Source of the DNA: Lentisphaeria bacterium
GTDB lineage: Bacteria > Verrucomicrobiota > Lentisphaeria > Victivallales > Victivallaceae
NCBI GenBank assembly: GCA_017456285.1
Contig: JAFTJQ010000032.1
Span: forward strand, 22,447-86,446
Reading direction: 5' to 3'
Length of the DNA: 64,000 bases
Shown here: positions 42,500 through 50,991 of the stretch, in pieces
Position numbering within the stretch: position 1 is the first letter of the stretch
Layout: each line of letters starts with the position of its first letter
Position numbers and translations under genes: made by a program
Notes under the pieces: model-generated
What the model saw: only the letters and a program-made list of their open reading frames with translations
Told to the model about the DNA's origin: nothing
Database searches by the model: none

Positions 42500-44785
42500 A
42501 TGTTCAAAAAAATAAAAAAACTTTTCCCTTTCAGCGATAACTTTATCGGTATCAGACGGCGGCAACTTTCCGAGCAGAATGAATTAGCAATTGCGGCGGA
42601 ACGCTCGAAGCCTTTGGCAGTGTTTTTGCTGCTGCTTATGTGGGTTGTCTCGACAGTCATTATGAATTTACCGAGGGAGATTCATGCTGAGTACGATTTT
42701 GTCGAGAAACAGAAGTCGCCTCGCTACATTTTTGCCAAATTTGATTACTCTTATATAGATGAAATTGCCACCAATCAGGCGAAAGAAAAGGCCATTAATC
42801 TGCAACCATACTACTATCAGATTTCCGCAGAAAGCAGTGCAGACATCCGCTCGGTATTAATGCGTTTTCTGGAAGTTCTCAAACTGCGTGAGGATGCCGA
42901 GAGGGTCAATAACCATTTAACTGTAATTCCGGGAGTGCCATTATCGGAAATAGTTGCAAATCTTTCTGCGGAAGATTTCGCAACGCTCAATTTTTTCAAT
43001 CACTCAAGTGAGAATTTAATTGCTTTTGAGAAAGAAATTGACACCTTAATTGGCACCGGAATACTGCCGCTTGAGGAGAAAAATAATCGCAAAATTAATG
43101 ACAGCATCAAAATTATTGACCTCGCAGGCAGAGAAAGAGCAAGCAAACCGGTAAATGAGGTACTTGACTGCAAAAGTTTCGCTCAAGCTGTCGCAAAGAA
43201 TATTTCCGAAAAATCATCAATTATTGCGGTTTTTGAAAAACTCTACAAGGACAAAAGCAACCTCTATTACGACCATGCTAAAACTGAAAAAAATCGTGCA
43301 GAAATCGCCGCAAAAGTCCCGAATGTGATGATTGATGTCAGTAAAAACTCTCCGATTGTCAGCAAGGGAGAAATCATCACCCCCGAAATTCTTTTGAGTT
43401 TAAAAACCCATTCAGAGCAAGAACTTATGCGTAATGCCGAAGGTAAAAATTATACATTTATGATTCAGAAAGCAATCTTCAGTCTGCTGCTGGTGGTTTT
43501 TATCGGTTTCTATGTTTACCACATTCACCCCGATGTGATGAACAGCAACTTCAAAATTTTAACCCTCTCTTCGGTAACGATTATCTCAATGATTATCAAT
43601 TTTTTTGCCATGAAACTTTTCTTTGAGGTCAGCCAAGAGTACCGATTAAATCAAAATTTAATTATCAACTTTATCCCAATTGCACTGCCATCGGCGATTT
43701 TAGTGACGATGCTCGGTTTCAGAGTGGCAATCTATGTCGGATTTTACATCTCAAGTGCGATGGCGGTAATCACCGGGAACACCTTTGAATTTGCATTTAT
43801 CGGCATTATCTCCTCATCTATTGCAGCATTGGTTATCAGAAAAGCAAAAAATCACCGTGCCTTTTTCTTTAGAACTTTTCTGTCGGTAAGTCTCTGCAAC
43901 TGGGTGCTTAATGTCAATGTTGCTCAATATTTGAGTGATATTACAATGGTGTACAAAAGTGCTTTAATCGCAATATCTTGCGGTATTATGACCGCAATTC
44001 TCGCTCAAACTATCATCTATTTTTACGAGGTTGTTTTCAATGTCACTACCAACATGTCTCTTCTGGTGCTTTGCGACTACACCCACCCCTTGCTGGAGCG
44101 ATTAAAAAGAGAGGCTCCCGGAACATTTTATCACAGCATTATGGTCGCAACTCTCGCTGAAGATGCGGCAATCGCCATTAATGCGAATCCGATTAAAGCG
44201 AAGTGTGGGGCCTTATTCCACGACATCGGCAAACTTGCTAATCCCGAATACTTTACAGAAAACAACATCGAAACCGAGAATAAGCATTTGCACTTATCGC
44301 CGCAAAATAGTTTTGTGCTGATTAGAAATCACGTCAAAGACGGTTTGGCTCTGGCAAAAAAATATAAACTCAATCAGGTTATCAAAAATGCAATCGTTCA
44401 ACACCACGGGAATGATTTGAGTTATTTCTATTATCAAGCACACAAATTAAGCAATTCCGAAGATATCCCGGAGGAGCAATTCCGCTATCACGGCACTCCG
44501 CCACGAAGCAAAGAAATGGTTATTATCAGCCTCGCCGACTCCTGCGAAGCGGCAGTTCGCTCAATTGAGAAGCCGACGATGAGCAAAATTGAAGCAATGA
44601 TTGATGAAATTTTCAAAAAACGCTTCAGAGACAATCAATTGATCAATGCGGAAGTTACTTGCGGGGAATTAAAGAAAATCCGTGACAGTTTCGTTGCAAA
44701 TTTAGTGAGTATGAGCCACGGCAGAATTGCCTACAAAAAGGAAAAAGAGTCTAATGAAAGTGATCTATTCATGGAAAGTAAATAG
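42500..44785 (+). CDS. 7TM-HD phosphodiesterase (PgpH-like)
   Basis: The 761-aa membrane protein has an N-terminal TM (LAVFLLLLMWVVSTVIM), a large extracytoplasmic 7TMR-HDED domain (about residues 70-310), then seven membrane segments. The C-terminal HD domain has TFYHSIMVATLAEDAA, CGALFHDIGKLANPEYF and VQHHGNDL, with the metal-binding HD pair. Homologues in Firmicutes hydrolyse c-di-AMP. No c-di-AMP synthase is in the window, so the substrate is inferred from family only. The ybeY gene follows with a 32-base overlap, a common arrangement for this family. Confidence 0.92.
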   Translation: MFKKIKKLFPFSDNFIGIRRRQLSEQNELAIAAERSKPLAVFLLLLMWVVSTVIMNLPREIHAEYDFVEKQKSPRYIFAKFDYSYIDEIATNQAKEKAINLQPYYYQISAESSADIRSVLMRFLEVLKLREDAERVNNHLTVIPGVPLSEIVANLSAEDFATLNFFNHSSENLIAFEKEIDTLIGTGILPLEEKNNRKINDSIKIIDLAGRERASKPVNEVLDCKSFAQAVAKNISEKSSIIAVFEKLYKDKSNLYYDHAKTEKNRAEIAAKVPNVMIDVSKNSPIVSKGEIITPEILLSLKTHSEQELMRNAEGKNYTFMIQKAIFSLLLVVFIGFYVYHIHPDVMNSNFKILTLSSVTIISMIINFFAMKLFFEVSQEYRLNQNLIINFIPIALPSAILVTMLGFRVAIYVGFYISSAMAVITGNTFEFAFIGIISSSIAALVIRKAKNHRAFFFRTFLSVSLCNWVLNVNVAQYLSDITMVYKSALIAISCGIMTAILAQTIIYFYEVVFNVTTNMSLLVLCDYTHPLLERLKREAPGTFYHSIMVATLAEDAAIAINANPIKAKCGALFHDIGKLANPEYFTENNIETENKHLHLSPQNSFVLIRNHVKDGLALAKKYKLNQVIKNAIVQHHGNDLSYFYYQAHKLSNSEDIPEEQFRYHGTPPRSKEMVIISLADSCEAAVRSIEKPTMSKIEAMIDEIFKKRFRDNQLINAEVTCGELKKIRDSFVANLVSMSHGRIAYKKEKESNESDLFMESK

Positions 44786-45251
44786 CTGTCAAGTACAAAG
44801 TTCGACAGTGAAAGCTGCTCCTTTATTGAAAAAATTTGCCGCCAGAGCGGCAGAATTAGCACATCTCCCCGAGGGTGATTGGGTTTTCAGCATCAATTTT
44901 TTGGATGACCGAAAAATGGAGAAAGCCAATATGGAGTATTTGGGGCATGAAGGGACAACTGATGTAATAACTTTCAGTTATCTGGACGACATGGAGTGCG
45001 TATTCCCCGGCGACATCGGCTTGGAATTGCTTATTTGCAGTGACTTTGCGGAGCGTGAGGGAGACCGCAGGAAAAAGTCTTTTTTTAAGCGTGAACTTGC
45101 CCTGTATATCGTTCACGGCGTCCTGCATGCCGCAGGGTATGATGATCTATCGCCTGCACCGAGGAAATTAATGCGAAGTGCCGAATTTCGTTTGATGAAA
45201 AAACTGGCAGCTGAGTTTAACTTCAACGACCTTTTCATCGCTAAAAATTAA
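44754..45251 (+). CDS. ybeY: Endoribonuclease YbeY
   Basis: It is a metal-dependent RNase for 16S rRNA 3'-end maturation and ribosome quality control. The 165-aa protein has DRKMEKANMEYLGHEGTTDV and IGLELLICSDFA. The motif VHGVLHAAGYDDLS has Asp where the usual third ligand is His (HGxLHxxGYDH). Start ATG 44754 is preceded by AAAGGA and overlaps the PgpH gene; the start at 44727 only adds a basic stretch. Pairing with the 7TM-HD gene is the expected order. Confidence 0.9.
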   Translation: MKVIYSWKVNSCQVQSSTVKAAPLLKKFAARAAELAHLPEGDWVFSINFLDDRKMEKANMEYLGHEGTTDVITFSYLDDMECVFPGDIGLELLICSDFAEREGDRRKKSFFKRELALYIVHGVLHAAGYDDLSPAPRKLMRSAEFRLMKKLAAEFNFNDLFIAKN

Positions 45252-45398
45252 AACATCAGGAAAACACAATAGCTATCGCACTTTCAATACTTAATCCCGG
45301 CATCCAATTGCAGACATCAGCTCCACGCTGATGTTTGGGCGGATTGGGTAAGATTTTTTGAGGGACTGATTCCGCCACGCATCCGCTTTATCGGATAA

Positions 45399-46361
45399 TT
45401 ATGACAATAAATCACTGATCTCTTTCGGAATAGGAGTGCTGAATTCCATAAATTTATCGGTAACAACATGTCGAAAAATCAGGCGATGTGAATGCAATGC
45501 CTGCCTTTTTAATATCAAAAGTTCTCGATCTTCGGCAGTCAGACGATCTTCACGTCGTTTAAGGAAAAAATCTTCATTGAGTCCGTAAATTTTGTCCCCG
45601 ACTACAGGGAATCCGAGTGAAGATAATGTCGCACGGATTTGATGAGTTCTGCCGGTACCAAGCACGGCTTTTATTAACGTGAATCGATCATTTGATTTAA
45701 CCGCTTCAAAAAATGTACTCGAAGTTTCAACTTTCAAATTTTCTTCAATATCAAGTGGATAATCGTAACTGAATTTACGCTTTTTCCGTAAGACACTTGA
45801 ACTGTCCTTATAGATGAAACCACTTGCCTGCACCTCCCCCTGAAAACATCCGTGAACCAAAACATAATACTCTTTGTATCCAATTGATTCAACAAATTTT
45901 GCCTGCAACTTCGGGTCTTTAGTGAAAATCAAAAGTCCGCTCGTCTCCATATCCAAGCGATTAACTGGGAAAATATTACCGTAAATTTTTCGCAACTGAA
46001 ACCATAAAGTATTCTGCATATAAGCCCCTGCCGGGTGGGTTGGAAGATTACCCGGTTTATCAATAACCACCACATAATCATCTTCAAAAACGATTTTATA
46101 ATTGAGATCGACATTAGGTTCAGCAACAGTTTCAGGGAGGTAACTTATTTCGTCACCGCACCGCAGAACTGTATCTTGAGGAACGACCTTGCCATTTAAT
46201 TTCAAACGACCGCTATTAACTTCTCGCTGCCACATAAGCAAGTCATGGTAGGTAAAGCGTCCGCTTAAATACTCCAGCAAGGTTTTGCCTTGAGCCAGAT
46301 GATTGACCCGACTTTTGATAACTCGGACATCATCGGTAAAATCACAACTATTTGACGACAT
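45399..46361 (-). CDS. RluA-family pseudouridine synthase
   Basis: It isomerises uridine in rRNA or tRNA. The 320-aa protein has an N-terminal S4 RNA-binding domain (residues about 15-80: LLEYLSGRFTYHDLLMWQ, then RLKLNGKVV). The RluA catalytic domain has VVIDKPGNLPTHPAG, NRLDMETSGLLIFTKD with the catalytic Asp, and TGRTHQIRATLSSLG. The ATG at 46361 has AGGGA 8 bases upstream; an upstream TTG at 46367 is less likely. Target site unknown (RluC/RluD class). Confidence 0.92.
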   Translation of the reverse strand: MSSNSCDFTDDVRVIKSRVNHLAQGKTLLEYLSGRFTYHDLLMWQREVNSGRLKLNGKVVPQDTVLRCGDEISYLPETVAEPNVDLNYKIVFEDDYVVVIDKPGNLPTHPAGAYMQNTLWFQLRKIYGNIFPVNRLDMETSGLLIFTKDPKLQAKFVESIGYKEYYVLVHGCFQGEVQASGFIYKDSSSVLRKKRKFSYDYPLDIEENLKVETSSTFFEAVKSNDRFTLIKAVLGTGRTHQIRATLSSLGFPVVGDKIYGLNEDFFLKRREDRLTAEDRELLILKRQALHSHRLIFRHVVTDKFMEFSTPIPKEISDLLS

Positions 46362-46372
46362 GAACAAGATCC

Positions 46373-46783
46373 CTACTTAAGGGCTTTAGCAGTTGCGACA
46401 ATCTCTTTTTTGCAAACAATCCACAACGACCACCAGCCGCTGAAATTCGTTTCACTTCGGTAATCAGTAAAGCCCGAACACTTCATAACTCTTTTGGTGT
46501 ACCAATTCAAACTCTTTTTCATGTAATGATCACGGGCGTTATTCTCCCACATGTCATACTGCATGGCATTCGGACGGGTCGGGCGACCTGAAAGAATCGG
46601 AAATACTCCGAAAAGCAGTGTTACATAATTTTCTGCCTGCAATTCGGCGACTACTTCTTTGCCGTCAGCAGTGAATTTCGTGCCGGGTTCATAGCGATGC
46701 ACAACTTCGACGGTATTGGTCACACACCCTGAAACAGCGAACAGCAACAGCACAAAAACAGTATTCATCACAATTTTTTTCAT
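46373..46783 (-). CDS. Lipoprotein of unknown function (136 aa)
   Basis: The start MKKIVMNTVFVLLLFAVSGC places the lipid-accepting Cys at residue 20. The mature part has TKFTADGKEVVAELQAENYV, then LFGVFPILSGRPTRPN and WWSLWIVCKKEIVA. It resembles small outer-membrane lipoproteins but no family is recognised. The ATG at 46783 follows AAAGGGAGACG; the earlier ATG at 46810 would bury the signal peptide. It starts 1 base from the stop of the DciA-like gene. Confidence 0.78.
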   Translation of the reverse strand: MKKIVMNTVFVLLLFAVSGCVTNTVEVVHRYEPGTKFTADGKEVVAELQAENYVTLLFGVFPILSGRPTRPNAMQYDMWENNARDHYMKKSLNWYTKRVMKCSGFTDYRSETNFSGWWSLWIVCKKEIVATAKALK

Positions 46784-46784
46784 T

Positions 46785-47228
46785 TTATCTACGTCTCCCT
46801 TTCGGTACAAATTTAATCTCCGAACAAATTTTTTCCTTCATTACTTCATTCACCTGATCGATAATCAAATCAGTTGTCTCTGCAAGTTCCTCCTGCAAGT
46901 ATGCAGGGTGCTTAATTTCCAAATACAGCACACCATCCTTTAACTCCGCAAATCCGAGAATCATCGCAATCTCCCGACCGACAATTTTCTCCCATTCCAC
47001 GGCTAAATTAACTCGATTTTTGTCGCTTTTTTTCAAGTTTTTTGACAAAAAATCATCCGCAATATCCGAAAAAAGCCGAATCTCATCGTGCGATGCCGTC
47101 TCCAAGCGTCCGCTTTCTCTGCCGTACCAATTCGATCGCAGGAAATTCACTGTCTCCCGCTCCCGCTCTTTTTTGTTGCGTTTGCGGCGTTCAAAACCAT
47201 CCAGATTATCTTCCCAAGTGTACTGCAT
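46785..47228 (-). CDS. DUF721 (DciA-like) protein
   Basis: The 147-aa protein has the DUF721 core: VNLAVEWEKIVGREIAMILG, then LKDGVLYLEIKHPAYLQEEL and LIIDQVNEVM. DciA members help load the replicative helicase DnaB where DnaC is absent. The start MQYTWEDNLDG at 47228 is 13 bases from the previous stop; an upstream start (47324) adds 32 residues that overlap the previous gene. It belongs to the bamA-mazG run. Confidence 0.84.
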   Translation of the reverse strand: MQYTWEDNLDGFERRKRNKKERERETVNFLRSNWYGRESGRLETASHDEIRLFSDIADDFLSKNLKKSDKNRVNLAVEWEKIVGREIAMILGFAELKDGVLYLEIKHPAYLQEELAETTDLIIDQVNEVMKEKICSEIKFVPKGRRR

Positions 47229-47241
47229 TTCTCGAAGTCTC

Positions 47242-47616
47242 TTAAATAGAGATACCCATAAACTTAATCGGCAGCACCAAAACATCAACCACCAGTTTAA
47301 ATGGTGCAATACAGCCTTTGACAATATTATTCATCCCCGACCCCAAACCGCCGAACGGGGCAAAAAGTGTGGATTGAATTAATCCCAGCGGCAGATAAAG
47401 TATCTCCAAAGTATCTTTACCGCAAGCAACCAAACCTTTCGCTCCGCAGGACAATCCACGCATAACGTATGGTGCCATAATCTCCGCCGCCTTGATAGCA
47501 TAAGGCGCCAAAATCGCAATTGTTACGGGGTCTATCGCTTTGGCTTCCGGCTTAAAACTCACGAAAGTTATTGAAAAAATCAGAATAATTGCTAAAATTT
47601 TACGATTTACAAACAT
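47242..47616 (-). CDS. Unknown exported or membrane protein (124 aa)
   Basis: The N-terminus (MFVNRKILAIILIFSITFV, then EAKA) is a signal peptide. The mature protein is hydrophobic and Gly/Pro-rich (MAPYVMRGLSCGAKGLVACG, LGLIQSTLFAPFGGLGSGM, LVLPIKFMGI). It may lie on or in a membrane. It overlaps the mazG stop by 10 bases. No family recognised. Confidence 0.72.
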   Translation of the reverse strand: MFVNRKILAIILIFSITFVSFKPEAKAIDPVTIAILAPYAIKAAEIMAPYVMRGLSCGAKGLVACGKDTLEILYLPLGLIQSTLFAPFGGLGSGMNNIVKGCIAPFKLVVDVLVLPIKFMGISI

Positions 47617-48386
47617 TTTTTAGCCTCCTGATAGAGTTCTTCCATTTGAGCAGTAGTTGCCTCATCCAAAGAAATTCCTCGTTTTTTCAACTCTGCCTCC
47701 ACATACTTGAAGCGTTTAGTGAACTTCAAATTCGCCGCTCTCAAAAGCAATTCAGCAGAGTCTCTCTTTCTGAATCTCGCCAAATTTGCGGCAGTAAACA
47801 ATAAATCCCCCAACTCCTCGTCAATCTCCGCTTCAACTCCATTAGCGAAAGCCGTTTTTAATTCATTAAGTTCTTCCTCAAGTTTCTCAATGATTTGAGC
47901 TTGATTTTCCCAATCGAAACCGTATTTCGCAACTTTTTTCTGAATTTTTTCAGCATAGTCAAGTGCAGGAATTTCAGGGGCGATATTATCCAAAATCGAA
48001 TCATTTTTGCGATGTTTTTTCTCAATTGCTTTAATTTTTTCCCACAGTTTCAAAACTTCTTCGGGATTTTCGGCTTCAAATTCTCCGAAAACATGGGCGT
48101 GTCGGCGAATCATTTTCTCCGTTACATGCTCCTGAACATCCTGCCAACTAAAAGTTCCCTTCTCCTCCGCAATAACCGCTTGAAATACAATATTCATCAG
48201 CAAATCGCCGAGTTCCTCGCACAGCAGCTCATCATCATTCAAATCAATTGCTTCCAAAACCTCCGCACACTCTTCTTTCATGCAAGTGCTGACGCTTTTA
48301 CTTGTTTGAACTCTATCCCACGGACAACCGCCCGGAGCGCGAAGAAGTTTCAGAACTTCATAGATATTTTTCGGTGCTTCAGTCAT
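47607..48386 (-). CDS. mazG: Nucleoside triphosphate pyrophosphohydrolase MazG
   Basis: It hydrolyses NTPs and dNTPs to the monophosphate and pyrophosphate. The 259-aa protein has two MazG domains. Motifs are APGGCPWDRVQTSKSV, CMKEECAEVLEAID, then CEELGDLLMNIVFQA in the first half. KYGFDWENQAQIIEKLEEEL and IDEELGDLLFTAANLAR are in the second. The start MTEAPKNIYEVL overlaps the bamA stop; the frame upstream of it is inside bamA and is not used. Confidence 0.92.
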   Translation of the reverse strand: MTEAPKNIYEVLKLLRAPGGCPWDRVQTSKSVSTCMKEECAEVLEAIDLNDDELLCEELGDLLMNIVFQAVIAEEKGTFSWQDVQEHVTEKMIRRHAHVFGEFEAENPEEVLKLWEKIKAIEKKHRKNDSILDNIAPEIPALDYAEKIQKKVAKYGFDWENQAQIIEKLEEELNELKTAFANGVEAEIDEELGDLLFTAANLARFRKRDSAELLLRAANLKFTKRFKYVEAELKKRGISLDEATTAQMEELYQEAKKCL

Positions 48387-48387
48387 T

Positions 48388-50679
48388 TTAGAAAGTAAAT
48401 CCCATGTTAAAGTGGAAACGAAGTTTGCCGCTCTCCCCATCCTGTTCATTAAGAACCGGATACGCCAAATCAAGTTTTATCGGAGCATTCAAGTACGGTA
48501 CGATAATTCGCAATCCGTAACCGATTCCGATATTGACCTCTCCGAAATCCCAACTGTCTGCCCAGACATTGCCGACATCAGCAAAAACCGCACCACGGAT
48601 AAAATTCCAAATCGGGTGACTTATTTCTCCGGTAACTAACATCATCGTCTGTCCGCCCATCGGAATACCTTTGGAGTCACGAGGTGAAACAGAACGGTAT
48701 TCAAAACCTCTTAAACTATCACCGCCGCCCAAGAAATAACGCTCATACAACGGGGCTTCACCGCTATCAGCAAAACCGCCGACCGTGCCGAATTTAGCAC
48801 CGCCCATAAAGGTAATAGCATCGTCTAAAATCGAATAATAACCGCTCGCTTTTAATTCTGCACGATAAAAACTCTCGGTAGAACCGAAAATTTCAGGAGA
48901 AATCGCTCCCAGCAAACTCACATGATAACCGCTGGTAGGATTCATTAAACTATTGCGGGTGTCACGCTCAAGCATAACTGAAAACTGACTGACTAAATCA
49001 CGACGCTCTGAATCCTTCAACTCTTTCGAAGCATGGACATTCATGTTATGGATATTTACTGATTCAAACTTGTAAGCCGCACTGATCGTGGTAAAATCGT
49101 CAAAAATCTGTTTGGTTAAACCGGTTCTGACCCCCAAACGCTCTTCATCCCAATCGTCGTACTCTGAATCATTCAAGTATCCGTTCACATCCCAGCGAAG
49201 CGGTATGTCAAAAAGCCACGGCTCGGAAAAATCAACATTAAAACCGGCTCGCTCAATACCGTAAATACCCTGAATACGGAATCTCTGACCACCGCCGGAA
49301 AACCAATTTAATGGATCAAGGATGTCGAAGTTGCTGTTAGTTAATGAGATCATACCCATCAAACTATTTACATCAGAGAAACCGGCACCGAATGAGAAAT
49401 TATACATGTTTTTTTCTTCAACTTGAATATGAATATCTTTTTGATCAAGTTCATCGGCACTCATAATCTCCGTTTCAACCTTTTCAAAATAACCCATACC
49501 CATCAAACGATCTCGGCTGGCACTTACTCGATTGCGGTCAACCGGGTCGCCGGGCTGGATTGCCAATTCACGGCGAATGACCTTTTCTTTGGTGATATTA
49601 TTTCCTGAAATCAAAATATCCCGAACTGAATATTTTTGTCCCTCAACGAAATTAAATTTCAAATCGACCGTCTTGCTCTCATAATCACTGAATCGCTCGA
49701 CTTCACACTGTACGTCATTGTAACCGAGTTCGTCATAGAGTGAAACCATATTGCGAATTGACTGCAACTCTTTGCCATAATTGAAAACTGCATCTTTCTC
49801 CACCACGATAAAACCGCTCAAATCCTCGGTCGGATAGACCGTATTGCCGGCAATCGTGATGTCTTTAACTTTGTACGCTTCACCCTCTTCCAAAACGAAG
49901 TGAATATCGACAAATTCAGCATCTTCGGGGTCGGGAGTAACTTTCATATCCTTAATTTCAAAATCCAAGTACCCCAAGTCCCAATACTTCTCTCGCAGAC
50001 GAATTTTATCAAGCTCCAACTCGTCACGGTCAAAAAGTCCCACTGACAAAAGCCAACTGAACGGAGAATAGCGATTATTAATTGAATATTTCAAATCAAA
50101 ATTCGAATAAACCGTATTGCCCTCAAATGTCACATCATCAACTTTTAAGCGAAGTTTCTCTTCAATGATAAATACCACATCAACTTCGGACGGCTCCTCG
50201 GTCGGCACAAGTTTAAAACTGATAATTGCGTCATTATAACCCTTTTTGTGATAAAACTCACGCAAATTGTTCAAACTTTTCTGCAAATTACTGTTATTCA
50301 ACGGAGCATCAGTTTGCAAAATGACCTCTTTTTTCAACTCTTTGGATGAAAATTTCTTGTTGTTCTCAAAGGTGATTTTGCCGACTCTATTTTGATACGC
50401 CAAATTAAAAAGCAATGCGACATTGCCATTTTCCAAATAGGTAGTTTCTACCGTCACGTCAGAAAAATCTCCGGTATTAAAAAGACGCTTAATGTCTTCA
50501 TTCACCAGTTTTGCATCATACTGTTCCCCCGGACGCTGCTGAATATACGCCAACAATCTGGCATCACTTACGGCAATCCCATTGGTCTGCTTGAAAGAAA
50601 TTTTTTCAACCTCTGCCGCCTGAACACAAAATGCAGCAAAAGAAAAAATCATTGCAATTATCAATAGTAGTTTTTTCAA
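48388..50679 (-). CDS. bamA: Outer membrane protein assembly factor BamA
   Basis: It inserts beta-barrel proteins into the outer membrane. The 763-aa protein starts at a TTG (50677-50679, with GGGGA 6 bases before). A signal peptide (MKKLLLIIAMIFSFAAFCVQA) is followed by five POTRA domains over about residues 25-410. The 16-strand Omp85 barrel has the LRGFEYRSVSPRD lid-lock motif, and the last residue is Phe (NMGFTF). Family length is about 780-810. It leads the run bamA, mazG, unknown, dciA-like, lipoprotein, rluA on one strand. Confidence 0.95.
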   Translation of the reverse strand: MKKLLLIIAMIFSFAAFCVQAAEVEKISFKQTNGIAVSDARLLAYIQQRPGEQYDAKLVNEDIKRLFNTGDFSDVTVETTYLENGNVALLFNLAYQNRVGKITFENNKKFSSKELKKEVILQTDAPLNNSNLQKSLNNLREFYHKKGYNDAIISFKLVPTEEPSEVDVVFIIEEKLRLKVDDVTFEGNTVYSNFDLKYSINNRYSPFSWLLSVGLFDRDELELDKIRLREKYWDLGYLDFEIKDMKVTPDPEDAEFVDIHFVLEEGEAYKVKDITIAGNTVYPTEDLSGFIVVEKDAVFNYGKELQSIRNMVSLYDELGYNDVQCEVERFSDYESKTVDLKFNFVEGQKYSVRDILISGNNITKEKVIRRELAIQPGDPVDRNRVSASRDRLMGMGYFEKVETEIMSADELDQKDIHIQVEEKNMYNFSFGAGFSDVNSLMGMISLTNSNFDILDPLNWFSGGGQRFRIQGIYGIERAGFNVDFSEPWLFDIPLRWDVNGYLNDSEYDDWDEERLGVRTGLTKQIFDDFTTISAAYKFESVNIHNMNVHASKELKDSERRDLVSQFSVMLERDTRNSLMNPTSGYHVSLLGAISPEIFGSTESFYRAELKASGYYSILDDAITFMGGAKFGTVGGFADSGEAPLYERYFLGGGDSLRGFEYRSVSPRDSKGIPMGGQTMMLVTGEISHPIWNFIRGAVFADVGNVWADSWDFGEVNIGIGYGLRIIVPYLNAPIKLDLAYPVLNEQDGESGKLRFHFNMGFTF

Positions 50680-50865
50680 AATATCCCCACACGTTACATT
50701 AATTCTATTTAATATATAAAACTTTACTTTTAGTAAAATAGCACAACTTTCCGAAAATTTCCAGTCCCAAAGCGAATTTTTATCCTATTTTTTCGGAAAA
50801 ACAATCATTTTTAGTCGATAACCATGAAATTTTCAATTTTTTTTGTAAAAAATGTTTTTTTTGAC

Positions 50866-50893
50866 TTGAATATATATTTTTTGGAGTTATAAT
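50866..50893 (+). promoter_or_regulatory. Promoter upstream of the Sel1-repeat gene
   Basis: TTGAAT (50866-50871) and TATAAT (50888-50893) are 16 bases apart in the 310-base gap between bamA and the Sel1 gene. The rest of that gap is AT-rich with no other clear element. Confidence 0.6.
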
Positions 50894-50991
50894 ATGTGTA
50901 TCTGTATATTTCGCATTTCAGAAATAATTGCTTGATATGCTGATTTGAAAACGGTAATTTTTAACATATTATTTTGAATATTGGAGAAAAA

